A stretch of DNA of 52,332 bases from Knoellia remsis (GCF_003002895.1 NZ_PVTI01000026.1:1-52332), one strand, 5' to 3'. Counted from the first letter of the stretch, positions 1 to 8,565 are shown. Numbers and translations are program-made. The notes: generated by a model not told the origin, from the letters alone.

Positions 1-107
1 GGCGCGCGCCTTCGCGTCCCGATCTCACCCAATTGGGGGGTTGGGGACGGGGTTGGCTGGTGTGCCGGGTGCGCGCCTTTGCGTCCCGATCTCACCCAAT
101 TGGGGGG
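1..107. repeat. Duplicated CCAATTGG-type hairpin repeat (family B)
   Basis: Two direct copies of a 27-bp segment (gcgtcccgatctcacccaat followed by a G run) lie at 14-40 and 81-107, 67 bp apart, each preceded by gcgcgcct. Each copy can fold because cgtccc pairs with gggacg just downstream. The same core recurs at 3494-3526, 3560-3590, 3620-3640 and 46760-46792. It sits just after the 3' end of the minus-strand aldolase gene, so it may end transcription. No gene is seen in 1-108. Confidence 0.75.
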
Positions 108-108
108 C

Positions 109-945
109 TCAGGGACGCAGCGCGAGGAGCTCGAGGAGGCGCGCGGCCTCGTCGGCGACGGCGTCACGGGCGGCCCCGAGGTACTTCCGCGTGTCGACGC
201 TGGGGCGCTCCTCGAGGCTGCGCTGCATCGCCGTCGTCCACACCTGGTTGAGGTGCGTGGCGATGTTGACCTTCGTCATGCCGGCCCGGACCGCCGCGAC
301 GAGTCCGTCATCGGGGACGCCGCTCGACCCGTGCAGCACGAGAGGCACCGGCACGACGGCCGCGATGTCCGCGATGAGGTCGGTGTCGAGCACCGCGACC
401 CGCTCGGTCATCGCGTGCGAGCTCCCGACAGCCACGGCCAGCGCGTCGACACCCGTGTCCGCGACGAACTGCGCCGCGTCACGCGGGTCGGTCCGGACAC
501 CCGGCGCATGCACGCCGTCCTTGCCGCCGACCTCACCCAGCTCGGCCTCGACGCTCACCCCGGCCTCGTGGCACAGCGCCACGACACGGGCCGTCGTCTC
601 GCGGTTGACGTCGTCGGGCAGCTTCGACCCGTCGAACATCACCGACGTCAGCCCGAGGCGTACGGCCTCCTCGACGAGGTCGACGGACTCGGCGTGGTCG
701 AGGTGCACGACCACGGGCTGGGTGCACGCCTCAGCGATGGCCAGGGTCGCGGCCGCGATCGGGCGCAGCGACCCGTGATACTTCACGGCGTTCTCACTGA
801 TCTGCATGACCACTGGCAGCGAAACGCGTTCTGCGGCAACGGCATACGCCTCGGCATGCTCGATCTGGATGACGTTGTACGCGGCGACGGCGTGCCCGCC
901 GTCGCGAGCAGCGGCCAGGACGGGGACGAGTGGCGACAGCGGCAT
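109..945 (-). CDS. Class II fructose/tagatose-bisphosphate aldolase family protein
   Basis: A 278-residue class II (zinc-dependent) aldolase of the KbaY/GatY/FbaA family, expected to cleave a ketose 1,6-bisphosphate (tagatose- or fructose-bisphosphate) into glyceraldehyde 3-phosphate and dihydroxyacetone phosphate in the cytosol. Visible family residues are HLDH (His81-His84, with the catalytic Asp83), Glu135 in AELGEVGG, His177 in VGSSHA and His205 in LHGSSG, matching the zinc and phosphate loops. The ATG overlaps the TGA of the upstream SIS-domain gene by one base (TGATG), so the two are translationally coupled. With the SIS protein and a nearby NagA-like deacetylase, a role in N-acetylgalactosamine/glucosamine breakdown is inferred. 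The sequence alone does not separate tagatose from fructose specificity. Confidence 0.88.
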   Translation of the reverse strand: MPLSPLVPVLAAARDGGHAVAAYNVIQIEHAEAYAVAAERVSLPVVMQISENAVKYHGSLRPIAAATLAIAEACTQPVVVHLDHAESVDLVEEAVRLGLTSVMFDGSKLPDDVNRETTARVVALCHEAGVSVEAELGEVGGKDGVHAPGVRTDPRDAAQFVADTGVDALAVAVGSSHAMTERVAVLDTDLIADIAAVVPVPLVLHGSSGVPDDGLVAAVRAGMTKVNIATHLNQVWTTAMQRSLEERPSVDTRKYLGAARDAVADEAARLLELLALRP

Positions 946-1844
946 CAGCTGGCGTCGTCGAGGATGATCGAGCGGGTGAGGTTGCGCGGCTGGTCGGGGT
1001 CGATGCCGGCCTTCGCGGCACGCATGACGCAGAAGCGCTGGAGCCGCACGAGCTCGGCCATCGGGTCGATGTCACGGTGCTCGAAGTGCGCCCCGGTGCG
1101 CCGCACCTCGTCGGCCAGTCCCTCGGGCACCTCGCCGAACGCCCAGGTCGCGCGCCCCGGCGCCGCGATGCTGATCGGCCCGTGGCGGTACTCCATCGCC
1201 GGGTAGGACTCCGACCAGAACTGCACCGACTCGCGCAGCTTGAGCGCCGCCTCGTTCGCGATGCCGTTGGTCCAGCCGCGACCGACGAAGGTCACCTGCT
1301 CGACGTCGACGAGCCCGTCGTATGCCGTGTCGTCACCTTCGGCGAGCACCGCGCGGGCGTCGCTGATCGCCGCGTCGAGCGAATCTCCCAGAGAAGCGCG
1401 AAGGAGGGCGAGAACCGTTGTGGCGAAACGCGTCTGGACCACCGACTGCTCGTCGACCTCGGGCAGCAGGATCGTCGACTCGGCGGCCTCCGCGACGGGC
1501 GTTCCGGGCGTCGCGACGATGGCGACGTGCGGGGTGCCGGCCGCTCGCAGTGTGTCGACGACCTCGATGACCTCCGTCGTCGTGCCGGAGCGGGTGATGA
1601 CGACGACACGGTCGTAGCCGCGGTCGAGGAAGTTCTCCGAGGCGGCGAACGCATCGGTGACGCCGTGACCCAGGGACTCACGCAGGACGGCATACGACTG
1701 ACCCATGAACCACGACGTGCCGCACCCGATCGTCGCGACGCGCTCACCGCGCTGGGGGAGGAGGTGCGCGACCTCGGGTAGGCGGCCGACGACGGAGGCC
1801 CAGTCGTCGGGCTGGGTCGCGATCTCGCGCTCGAGATGGGTCAT
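945..1844 (-). CDS. SIS-domain sugar-phosphate isomerase/deaminase (AgaS/GlmS-like)
   Basis: A 299-residue protein with two SIS folds. The first carries GCGTSWFMGQ and ITRSGTTTEV (phosphosugar-binding Ser/Thr loop), the second FVGRGWTNGIANEAALKLRE and MEYRHGPIS, as in the isomerase half of GlmS and in AgaS. Family members isomerise or deaminate amino-sugar 6-phosphates. Start ATG 1844 has AAGGA six bases upstream. Its stop overlaps the aldolase start, giving a two-gene unit. AgaS-type galactosamine-6-phosphate deaminase/isomerase is the favoured role because of the aldolase partner. A NagB2-type glucosamine-6-phosphate deaminase is the alternative. Confidence 0.85.
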   Translation of the reverse strand: MTHLEREIATQPDDWASVVGRLPEVAHLLPQRGERVATIGCGTSWFMGQSYAVLRESLGHGVTDAFAASENFLDRGYDRVVVITRSGTTTEVIEVVDTLRAAGTPHVAIVATPGTPVAEAAESTILLPEVDEQSVVQTRFATTVLALLRASLGDSLDAAISDARAVLAEGDDTAYDGLVDVEQVTFVGRGWTNGIANEAALKLRESVQFWSESYPAMEYRHGPISIAAPGRATWAFGEVPEGLADEVRRTGAHFEHRDIDPMAELVRLQRFCVMRAAKAGIDPDQPRNLTRSIILDDAS

Positions 1845-1967
1845 GGGAGTCCTTCACGCCGGAGGTGAGTACGGAATTGCACGAACTTGATCAGATCGTA
1901 CGGGCAACGAGCAGTCTCGCTCAACAGAACGACGAAAAGGAGCCTGAGCCACCTCAACTTCGGCGCC

Positions 1968-1973
1968 TAGGCT
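1968..1973 (+). promoter_or_regulatory. -10 box TAGGCT, leaderless start
   Basis: TAGGCT lies 6 nt before the ATG at 1980 with no ribosome binding site, so transcription should start at or next to the start codon. Confidence 0.55.
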
Positions 1974-1979
1974 GCACCC

Positions 1980-2471
1980 ATGACTGACGCCACGCTCGCC
2001 GACTTCTCGGCCACGACGCTCGAGGGCGACCCACAGGATCTCTCCGCCTACGACGGCAAGGTCGTGCTCGTCGTCAACACCGCCTCGGAGTGCGGCTTCA
2101 CCCCACAGTACGAGGGCCTCGAGAAGCTGTGGCAGGACTACCGCGACGAGGGTCTCGTCGTCCTGGGCTTCCCGTGCAACCAGTTCGGCGGGCAGGAGCC
2201 GGGCGATGCCGCGCAGATCGGCGCGTTCTGCCAGCGCAACTACGGCGTGACGTTCCCGATGTTCGACAAGGTCGACGTCAACGGCGACGACGCGCACCCG
2301 CTCTTCCAGTGGCTGCGGCAGGAGAAGGGGGGCCTCCTGGGCAGCAAGATCAAGTGGAACTTCACGAAGTTCCTCATCGGCCGCGACGGCAAGGTCATCG
2401 ACCGCTACGCCCCCACCGCGAAGCCCGAGTCGCTCACCGGCGACATCGAGAAGGCGCTCGCCACCACCTGA
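1980..2471 (+). CDS. Glutathione peroxidase family (thioredoxin-dependent type)
   Basis: A 163-residue thioredoxin-fold peroxidase that reduces hydroperoxides. The peroxidatic Cys38 is in NTASECGFTPQY, Gln72 in FPCNQFGGQEPG and the Trp in KWNFTKFL, which together make the family's catalytic tetrad. Cys84 in GAFCQRNYG is placed like the resolving cysteine of plant/bacterial GPx enzymes that use thioredoxin rather than glutathione. Actinobacteria mostly lack glutathione, so thioredoxin or mycothiol-linked reductants are expected. No signal peptide, so cytosolic. It appears to be translated from a leaderless mRNA. Confidence 0.93.
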   Translation: MTDATLADFSATTLEGDPQDLSAYDGKVVLVVNTASECGFTPQYEGLEKLWQDYRDEGLVVLGFPCNQFGGQEPGDAAQIGAFCQRNYGVTFPMFDKVDVNGDDAHPLFQWLRQEKGGLLGSKIKWNFTKFLIGRDGKVIDRYAPTAKPESLTGDIEKALATT

Positions 2472-2489
2472 CGCGCATCCGGCGAGCCC

Positions 2490-2495
2490 TAGGGT
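2490..2495 (+). promoter_or_regulatory. -10 box TAGGGT, leaderless start of nagA
   Basis: TAGGGT ends 7 nt before GTG 2503. This spacing selects GTG 2503 over the GTG at 2494, which would lie inside the box. Confidence 0.5.
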
Positions 2496-2502
2496 GGGAT
2501 CC

Positions 2503-3477
2503 GTGAGCGACACACCCACGGAAGCCGTCGTCCTCGAGCGCGTGGAACGGGTCGACCTCGTCGACCTGCACTGCCATGGGGCCCTCGGGCACGAGTTCGG
2601 GCACGACGCCGGTGGCTCCGCAGCGGCTGCCGGCTACCACCACGCCGCCGGTGTCGGGACGCTCGTGGGGTCGCTGGTCTCGGGCTACCCCGACACGCTC
2701 GTCGGCCAGGTCGCGACCCTGGCGCCGCTCGTCGCGTCGGGTGAGCTCGCCGGGATCCACCTCGAGGGGCCGTTCCTCTCGGAGGAGCGCCGCGGCGCGC
2801 ACGACCCGTCGGCTCTCACCGACCCGGACCTCGAGCTCGTCGAGACCCTGGTCGCCACGGCGTCGGACTCGGGCGCGCCGAATGCATTGGTGCAGTGGAC
2901 CTTTGCGCCGGAACGGCCGGGCGCGGACGCCTTCGTCTCGGCGCTCGCGCGGCACGGCATCCTGCCTGCGGTCGGTCACACGGACGCCGACGCGTCCACG
3001 GTTTCGACGATGCTCGCCACGATCGCGGACACGTGCGGTCGCCCTCCGCTCGTGACGCACCTCTTCAACGGTATGCCGCCCTTCCACCACCGCGCCGGTG
3101 GTCCCGTCGCCGCTGCGCTCGCCGCCGCGGGGCGGGGCGACTGCGTCGTCGAGCTCATCGCGGACGGCGTGCACCTGGCTCCCGACGTCGTGCGGATGGT
3201 CTTCGAGACGGTCGGCCCGGAGCGGATCGCGCTCGTGTCCGATGCGATGGCCGCGACGGGGCTCGGTGACGGCGCCTACCGGATCGGGTCGCTCGACGTC
3301 GCCGTCGCGGACGGGGTGGCGCGGCTCGTCTCGCCGGACGGTGAGCCGGGGTCGATCGCCGGGTCGACCTCGACGCTCGCGGACTGCGTGCGGTGGTGCA
3401 TCGACGTCGTCGGCCTCCCCGAGAGCGACGTCATCACCGCCGCCTCGACCACCCCGCGAACTGTCCTCACATCCTGA
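2503..3477 (+). CDS. nagA: N-acetylglucosamine-6-phosphate deacetylase-like amidohydrolase, short form
   Basis: An amidohydrolase of the NagA family, which removes acetate from GlcNAc-6-phosphate. Family motifs are present in order: DLHCHG (HxH), IHLEGPFL (metal Glu), VGHTDA, THLFNGMPP and the catalytic Asp in VSDAMAATG. It is about 324 residues, whereas NagA is usually near 380. Only about 20 residues precede HxH, and the protein stops soon after ITAASTTPRTV. The small composite beta-domain made by both termini in typical NagA therefore seems absent, leaving a bare TIM barrel. A family-B repeat begins 14 bp after the stop. It works logically with the divergent SIS/aldolase pair. The substrate could be GlcNAc-6-P or GalNAc-6-P. 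Confidence 0.82.
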   Translation: MSDTPTEAVVLERVERVDLVDLHCHGALGHEFGHDAGGSAAAAGYHHAAGVGTLVGSLVSGYPDTLVGQVATLAPLVASGELAGIHLEGPFLSEERRGAHDPSALTDPDLELVETLVATASDSGAPNALVQWTFAPERPGADAFVSALARHGILPAVGHTDADASTVSTMLATIADTCGRPPLVTHLFNGMPPFHHRAGGPVAAALAAAGRGDCVVELIADGVHLAPDVVRMVFETVGPERIALVSDAMAATGLGDGAYRIGSLDVAVADGVARLVSPDGEPGSIAGSTSTLADCVRWCIDVVGLPESDVITAASTTPRTVLTS

Positions 3478-3493
3478 CCGTGTCGTCGCGACT

Positions 3494-3526
3494 GTCCCGA
3501 ACCGTCCAATTGGGTGACTTCGGGAC
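3494..3526. terminator. Family-B hairpin after nagA
   Basis: GTCCCGAA (3494-3501) pairs with TTCGGGAC (3519-3526) around a loop holding CCGTCCAATTGGGTGAC. It lies between the convergent nagA and ligase genes, so it is a likely bidirectional terminator. No U tract. Confidence 0.6.
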
Positions 3527-3559
3527 GCGACGGTGAGCGGCGGCATCCCCGCGCGCATG

Positions 3560-3640
3560 TCCTGAACCGTCCAATTGGGTGACTTTTTCCCGGGTGGGCG
3601 GCCACCCGCTGCGCTCGGCGCGTCCAATTGGGTGAGTTCT
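3560..3640. repeat. Two more family-B CCAATTGG repeat copies
   Basis: CCGTCCAATTGGGTGACTT at about 3567-3585 and CGTCCAATTGGGTGAGTT at 3621-3638 repeat the core of the 3494-3526 hairpin. Their outer arms are degraded, so only the core is conserved. With the first copy they fill the whole 185-bp convergent spacer between nagA and the ligase gene. Confidence 0.65.
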
Positions 3641-3662
3641 TCGCGGGCGGTGAGCGGGCGGC

Positions 3663-5243
3663 TCAGTCGCGGAGCATCGCGCGGAGGGTCTGGATCGTGT
3701 CGGCCTCGTCGGCCGGTTTCACGTCGGGCACCGCACCCTGCCGGGGGGCACCCTCGACGCGATACCTCTTGACCCGCGCGAACCGCAGCGCCACCCCGCC
3801 CGGGTAGCGCGACGACCGCTGCACGCCGTCGATGGCAATCTCGACGACGACCTCGGGCCGCAGGGTCAGCGCCCACCCGGTGTCATCGGTCGCGAACTCG
3901 GGGAACGTCTCGGTCTGCCAGCGCAGCAGCTCGTCGGTCAGACCCTTGAACGTCTTGCCGACCATCACGAACCCGCCCGCCGGCCCGAACTCGCCCTCGG
4001 GGTCGCGCGCGCCGAGATGCAGGTTCGACAGCCACCCCTGTCGCCGACCCGACCCGCGCTCGACCCCGATGACGACGAGGTCGAACGTGTGCACCGGCTT
4101 GACCTTGACCCAGTGCTTGCCGCGACGCCCGGCGGCATACAGCGAGTCGACCGCCTTGACCATCACCCCCTCGTGACCGTGCGCCAGCGCATCGCGCGAG
4201 ACCCGTTCTGCGACAGCAGGATCCGCGGTCACCTCACCATCGATCCGGTATGCCGGTGCGATGCGTTCCAGGGTCGCGAGCCGGTCCCGGAGTGGTCGGT
4301 CGATGAGGTCCTCACCGTCGAGGTGCAGGACGTCGAAGAAGCGCGGCGCAAGGACCTGCTCACGAGTCTCGCCGGCACCGAAGCGGCTCATCGTGTCCTG
4401 GAACGGTCGCGGCGCGCCGTCGTCGTCGAGCATGAGGGTCTCGCCGTCGAGGATGACCGACTCGACGGGCAGGGCCCGAGTGGCCTCGACGATCTCTGGC
4501 ACGCGGGCCGTGACGTCGGCGAGGGATCGCGTGTAGACCCGCACCTCGTCACCGTCGCGGTGCACCTGGATCCGGGCGCCGTCGAGCTTGTGCTCCACGG
4601 ACGCCTCGCCGGTGACCTCGAGCGCTGCCTCGGCCGTCGCTGCGGTGGAGGCGAGCATCGGCTGGACCGGCGTGAAGACGCGCAGCCCGACGTCGGCCAG
4701 CGCCTCCGGCGAGGTGAGTGCCAACCGCACCGTCCCCGGCAGCGAGCCGCTGAGCATGACGGCCCGACGCACGTCCGCAACGGGCAGCCCGACCGCCTTG
4801 GCCAGGCCGTCGGTGAGGACACCCTCGAGGGCACCCGTCCGGACCTCGCCCGTGAACGCCCTGACGAGGAAGTCCTGCTCCTCCGCGCTCGCCCGCTCCA
4901 AGAGTGCCGTCAGCGCGGCACTGCGCGCGCCCGCAGATCCTGAGCCGGCGAGACCGGCGATCTCGTCCAGCACCGCATCGACGTCGGCCACCGTCAGCGG
5001 GGTGTCGCCAGCACCGCGCACCCCAGCCGACCTCTTCGCGGCGAGCACGGTCCGGTAGCCGAGTCCGATCGACCCCTGCCGCAGCTTGCCGAGCAGCAGC
5101 CCGACCGCCGCCTCCGCCTCGGCCGGGTCGAGGTCGCGCAGCACCTCGGCGAGAACCTGCGTCTTCGTCGTGCGCGACCGGGTCGCCGCGAGAGCGGCGG
5201 CCGCGTCGACGAGGCGCGCGAGCGGCATACCGCCGTCAGGCAT
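3663..5243 (-). CDS. ligB: ATP-dependent DNA ligase (LigB-type)
   Basis: A 526-residue ATP-dependent DNA ligase that seals nicks through an enzyme-AMP intermediate. It has an N-terminal DNA-binding domain (about 1-200), then nucleotidyltransferase motif I EHKLDGAR with the AMP-accepting Lys219, RFFDVLHLDG (motif III region), HEGVMVKA (motif IV), KHWVKVKP (motif V) and a C-terminal OB fold. This is the actinobacterial LigB layout. Start ATG 5243 is chosen because AGGAGG lies seven bases upstream. It overlaps the end of the acetyltransferase gene by 8 bp. An in-frame ATG at 5228 has a weaker site. It is accessory to the essential NAD-dependent LigA, with a presumed repair role. Confidence 0.92.
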   Translation of the reverse strand: MPDGGMPLARLVDAAAALAATRSRTTKTQVLAEVLRDLDPAEAEAAVGLLLGKLRQGSIGLGYRTVLAAKRSAGVRGAGDTPLTVADVDAVLDEIAGLAGSGSAGARSAALTALLERASAEEQDFLVRAFTGEVRTGALEGVLTDGLAKAVGLPVADVRRAVMLSGSLPGTVRLALTSPEALADVGLRVFTPVQPMLASTAATAEAALEVTGEASVEHKLDGARIQVHRDGDEVRVYTRSLADVTARVPEIVEATRALPVESVILDGETLMLDDDGAPRPFQDTMSRFGAGETREQVLAPRFFDVLHLDGEDLIDRPLRDRLATLERIAPAYRIDGEVTADPAVAERVSRDALAHGHEGVMVKAVDSLYAAGRRGKHWVKVKPVHTFDLVVIGVERGSGRRQGWLSNLHLGARDPEGEFGPAGGFVMVGKTFKGLTDELLRWQTETFPEFATDDTGWALTLRPEVVVEIAIDGVQRSSRYPGGVALRFARVKRYRVEGAPRQGAVPDVKPADEADTIQTLRAMLRD

Positions 5244-5877
5244 GTCGGGCCTCCTGCCGGGTCTGCCAGTCGGTGTCGAGCATGGCGTAGGAGTACTGGT
5301 CGACCCAGCCGAGGTCACGGTGCAGCGTCACAGCACGCTGATGCCCCTCTCGCGTCATCCCCACACGCTCCATGAGAGCCGCCGATGCGGAGTTGGGCGC
5401 GTAGCAGTCCGCCTCGACCCGATGCAGCCTCAGGCTGTCGAAGCAGACCGACAGCGCCGCCAACACCGCTTCGGTCGCGAGGCCGCGCCCGCGCACCTCG
5501 GGGTCCATCGACCAGCCGAGGTTCGCCTTCGTGGCGCGAGCTGCCTCGACGACGTCGCTCTGCGCCCACGAGTCCATGACCCGGACGTGCAGGTCCATGA
5601 CGACCCGCCCGTCCCACCGAGACCCGGACCCGTCGTGCAGCTCGACGGCGAGGATCGTCGCGAGCTTCTCGGACGCGCCGAGCCGCTCGAGGTAGACGTC
5701 GAGGTCGGGCCACGGGTTGTTCATCCACCGCCCGACATCCTCGCGCCGCCGCCAGGCGTGCCAGATGACCTCGAGGTCGTCGTGCGTGGCCGGGCGCAGG
5801 AGCAGCCGCTCCGTGCGTACCGGCCAGTCGACGTCGGCCAGCGAGGGGAGTGCCCGGGCGCTCACCCGTCCCGTCAC
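5236..5877 (-). CDS. GNAT N-acetyltransferase (RimJ/RimL type)
   Basis: A 213-residue acetyltransferase of the RimJ/RimL/Acetyltransf_3 group: RTERLLLRPATHDDLE at the start, an acetyl-CoA loop around DPEVRGRGLATEAVLAAL, and a C-terminal NSASAALMERVGMTREG typical of the family. It transfers acetyl from acetyl-CoA to an unknown amine, possibly a protein N terminus. GTG 5877 overlaps the stop of the upstream VOC gene (GTGA), and its own end overlaps the ligase start. The VOC-GNAT-ligase run thus looks like one transcript, although a functional link is not evident. Confidence 0.85.
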   Translation of the reverse strand: MTGRVSARALPSLADVDWPVRTERLLLRPATHDDLEVIWHAWRRREDVGRWMNNPWPDLDVYLERLGASEKLATILAVELHDGSGSRWDGRVVMDLHVRVMDSWAQSDVVEAARATKANLGWSMDPEVRGRGLATEAVLAALSVCFDSLRLHRVEADCYAPNSASAALMERVGMTREGHQRAVTLHRDLGWVDQYSYAMLDTDWQTRQEARHA

Positions 5878-6320
5878 ACCGCCGCGTCGGGTGGGCCGGA
5901 GGGCTGGTCACCGGCGATGTTGACCATCCACTGGATGCCGTAGCGGTCGACGCACATGCCGAACTCATCGCCCCACATCTGCTTCTCGAGCGGGACCGCG
6001 ACGTTGCCGCCGTCGGAGAGCCCGTCCCAGTAGTGCCGCAGCTGGTCGCCGTCGTCACCGGAGAGGCTGATCGAGATCTGCGAGCCCTGGCTCGACGGCA
6101 TGCCGGGAGGGGTGTCGGCGCCCATGAGCGTCAGGCCACCGGGGGCCGTGAGCTGCGCGTGCATGACGCCGTCGGGGTTGGCCTGGTGGTCGGGGTTGCC
6201 CTCGGAGAACTCGCCGAACGTCGAGACGTTCAGCTCGCCGCCGAAGACGCTCTTGTAGAACTCCATCGCCTCGCGGGCGTTGTCCTGGAACTGGATGTAC
6301 GGGTTGAGTGTCGTCGCCAT
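5874..6320 (-). CDS. VOC family (PhnB/glyoxalase-like) protein
   Basis: A 148-residue vicinal-oxygen-chelate protein of the PhnB/DUF1338-like small family: MATTLNPYIQFQDNAREAM at the start, FYKSVFGGEL, the GVMHAQLTAPGGLTLMGAD strand pair, and WGDEFGMCVDRYGIQWMVN at the end. Such proteins often act as resistance or metal-binding enzymes, but the substrate is unknown and the motif gives no assignment. Start ATG 6320 is supported by conservation from MATTLNPY onward and by a -10 box TACGTT 7 nt upstream, implying a leaderless mRNA. The first gene of the three-gene VOC-GNAT-ligase run. Confidence 0.87.
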   Translation of the reverse strand: MATTLNPYIQFQDNAREAMEFYKSVFGGELNVSTFGEFSEGNPDHQANPDGVMHAQLTAPGGLTLMGADTPPGMPSSQGSQISISLSGDDGDQLRHYWDGLSDGGNVAVPLEKQMWGDEFGMCVDRYGIQWMVNIAGDQPSGPPDAAV

Positions 6321-6327
6321 ACGGCTC

Positions 6328-6333
6328 AACGTA
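6328..6333 (-). promoter_or_regulatory. -10 box TACGTT, leaderless start
   Basis: Reads TACGTT on the minus strand, 7 nt before ATG 6320. No ribosome binding site is visible. Confidence 0.5.
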
Positions 6334-6447
6334 GACCCGTCCGCCGACACCCGGGAAGGGTTCGCGTCGCCCGGATGCCGGCGCCGCATTTCTGCGCCGG
6401 TCGCGCCAACGGCGCAGGTCGTGGTCGGGGGCCCAACACCAGCGGGG

Positions 6448-6521
6448 CGACTTATTGCCCGTTTGTGCCGTCCCAGCGCGGGTGCGCCGTCCCGGGAAGG
6501 GCACAAACGGGCAATAAGTCG
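6448..6521. terminator. Family-A palindromic hairpin (GACTTATTGC type)
   Basis: A perfect 22-bp inverted repeat: 6448-6469 (cgacttattgcccgtttgtg...) pairs with 6500-6521 around a 30-nt GC-rich loop. It starts 20 bp after the stop of the PhoX-type phosphatase gene, so it is probably its terminator. The same outer arms with different inner stems occur at 36758, 38607, 38661, 38712, 47604 and 51942. 6321-6447 otherwise shows nothing but a promoter. Confidence 0.8.
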
Positions 6522-6540
6522 AGAAACAGGTCCAGCAGGG

Positions 6541-8565
6541 TCAGCGGCCGTGACGACGGTAGGCGTGGATCACCGACGGACGCGGCTGGCCGTCCCCGCG
6601 GTACGGGAACTGCGAGACGACGTTGTCGGGCGACGCGCCGTCGACCTCGCCGGGGTGCTGCACCGCGACGATGACCGAGTCCGGGCCGAGAATCGTCGGG
6701 CCGCACGTCTCGGCACCGACCGGCACCGACAGGAACTGCCGCAGCGCACCGGAGTCCTCGCCCTCGACCGGCATCGCGTAGAGCGCGTCACACCAGCCGA
6801 GCGTTCCCGGCATGCCGTCGGTCGCGATCCACAGGTTGCCCGCGCCGTCGAAGGCGACGTTGTCGGGGCAGCTGATCGGCGACACCTCGGACTTGTCGTA
6901 GCCGTCGAAGTACGTCTGCGGGTCGTTCGGGTCGCCGGCGACGAGGACGATCTTCCACGTGAACGTCAGCGAGCCGTGGTCGCCGCCGTCCTCGGTGAAC
7001 TCGGTGACGTGGCCGTGCTTGTTGTTCGCCCGCGGGTTGGCCTCGTCGATCTGGGCGGCCGTGCGACGGGTGTTGTTCGTCATCGCGGCGTAGATCTTGC
7101 CGGTGACCGGGCTCGGCTGGACGTCCTCCGGGCGGTCCATCTTCGTCGGGCCGACCTTGTCGGCGGCGATGCGGGTCCACACGAGGACCTCCTCGACGCT
7201 CATGCCGGGGACCTTCGACCGGCCGTCGACGACGAGCGGAAGCCACTGGCCGGTGCCGTCGTACTCGCCGTCCGCGGCGCCGTCACCGGTGAGCTTGGCG
7301 ACGTAGAGGTCGCCCTCGGTGAGGAGCGTCATGTTGTGCTTCTTGTCGCCCTCGACGTACTTCGCCTTCGAGATGAACTTGTAGATGTAGTCGAACCGCT
7401 CGTCGTCGCCCATGTATGCCGCCGCGCGCCCGTCCGCGGTGAGCGCGATCGTCGCGCCCTCGTGCTTGAAGCGACCGAGGCTCGTGTGCTTCACCGGCGT
7501 CGACGTCGGGTCCTCCGGGTCGACCTCGACGACCCAGCCGAACCGGTTGACCTCGTTGGGCTCCTTCGTGACCGAGAAGCGATCCTGGACGCGTTCCCAG
7601 CCGCGGCCGCTGGAGGTGATGCCGTAGCGCTTGAGCTTGCCGTCGGGGTCGGGGGCGCCGGTGGCGTCGAAGTACTGGTTGAAGTTCTCCTCGCCGGAGA
7701 GGTAGGTCCCCCATGGCGTCTCGCCGCCGGCGCAGTTGTTGAGCGTGCCGAGGATGCGCTCACCGCGCGGGTCCGCCTTCGTGCGGAGGTGGGCCGAGCC
7801 GGCGGCCGGGCCGGTCACCGCGAACGGCGAGTCCGTGTGCAGGCGACGGTTGCGCTTGCCGCCCTGCACCCAGCGCCACGCGCTGCTCGCGTTGCGACGG
7901 GCGACCTCGGTGATCGTGATGCCGTGCGCGGCCATGATGATCTCGAGCTGCTCGTCGGTGAGGTCGTCCGAGGAGCTGATGCCGCGGAACATGAGCTCGT
8001 CGTTGGTGTACTCGTTGTTGAAGGCGAGCAGGCCCTTGTGGGCGCCGTTGTTGCCTGCGCCGCCGAGGTGGAACTGGACGTAGTCGCAGTTGTAGCCGGC
8101 CTGCTCACGCTGCGCCTCGGGCGTCTGGTTGTCGAAGTCGAACGCAGGCGTGTCCGCGAAGAGCGGGTCGCCCCACGAGATGATCGGCGCCCACGCGAAA
8201 CCCTCGGGCACCTTGACGGCGTCGACGTTCGCGGGGGTCGGGGCGATGCCCTCGAAGCCGAGCGCGCTGCCCTTGGCCGGCTTCTTCGCGAGGCCCTTGC
8301 CCTTGCCCTTGCCGGGGGCAGCGGCCGCGGTCTGCGGCAGCGTCCACGCGGTGAGGCCGACGAACGCGGCGCCGACACCTCCGGCACGGAGCGCGGCCCG
8401 GCGGGTGACACCGGCGGCGACGATGTCGCCGAAGTACTCGTTGTCGGACGTGTTCGGCACGTCCTGGGCGCAGGCGTTGCCGCACCGGTACTGACAGGTC
8501 ATCGAGCTGCGGCCGCCCTCGTGGGCGGAGGTGAGCAGCGGGAGCATACGGACGGGAGTGGTCAC
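6541..8565 (-). CDS. PhoX family (DUF839) phosphatase, Tat-exported
   Basis: About 674 residues. The N terminus has a cysteine group CQYRCGNAC (Cys24, 28, 32) followed by a twin-arginine signal, TRRAALRAGG (Arg55-56) with a hydrophobic stretch to PQTAAAA. The rest is the DUF839/PhoX beta-propeller, with LLAFNNEYTNDEL, NNCAGGETPWGTYLSGEEN, GRFKHEGA, RPEDVQPSPVTGKIYAAMTN and SCPDNVAFDGAGNLWIATDG. PhoX enzymes are Ca/Fe-dependent extracellular phosphatases that free phosphate from organic esters. GTG 8565 has AAGGA seven bases upstream; ATGs at 8547 and 8502 are alternatives. A Lys/Gly-rich linker follows the signal. It likely helps phosphate scavenging together with PhoD and phospholipase C in this window. 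Confidence 0.9.
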   Translation of the reverse strand: MTTPVRMLPLLTSAHEGGRSSMTCQYRCGNACAQDVPNTSDNEYFGDIVAAGVTRRAALRAGGVGAAFVGLTAWTLPQTAAAAPGKGKGKGLAKKPAKGSALGFEGIAPTPANVDAVKVPEGFAWAPIISWGDPLFADTPAFDFDNQTPEAQREQAGYNCDYVQFHLGGAGNNGAHKGLLAFNNEYTNDELMFRGISSSDDLTDEQLEIIMAAHGITITEVARRNASSAWRWVQGGKRNRRLHTDSPFAVTGPAAGSAHLRTKADPRGERILGTLNNCAGGETPWGTYLSGEENFNQYFDATGAPDPDGKLKRYGITSSGRGWERVQDRFSVTKEPNEVNRFGWVVEVDPEDPTSTPVKHTSLGRFKHEGATIALTADGRAAAYMGDDERFDYIYKFISKAKYVEGDKKHNMTLLTEGDLYVAKLTGDGAADGEYDGTGQWLPLVVDGRSKVPGMSVEEVLVWTRIAADKVGPTKMDRPEDVQPSPVTGKIYAAMTNNTRRTAAQIDEANPRANNKHGHVTEFTEDGGDHGSLTFTWKIVLVAGDPNDPQTYFDGYDKSEVSPISCPDNVAFDGAGNLWIATDGMPGTLGWCDALYAMPVEGEDSGALRQFLSVPVGAETCGPTILGPDSVIVAVQHPGEVDGASPDNVVSQFPYRGDGQPRPSVIHAYRRHGR

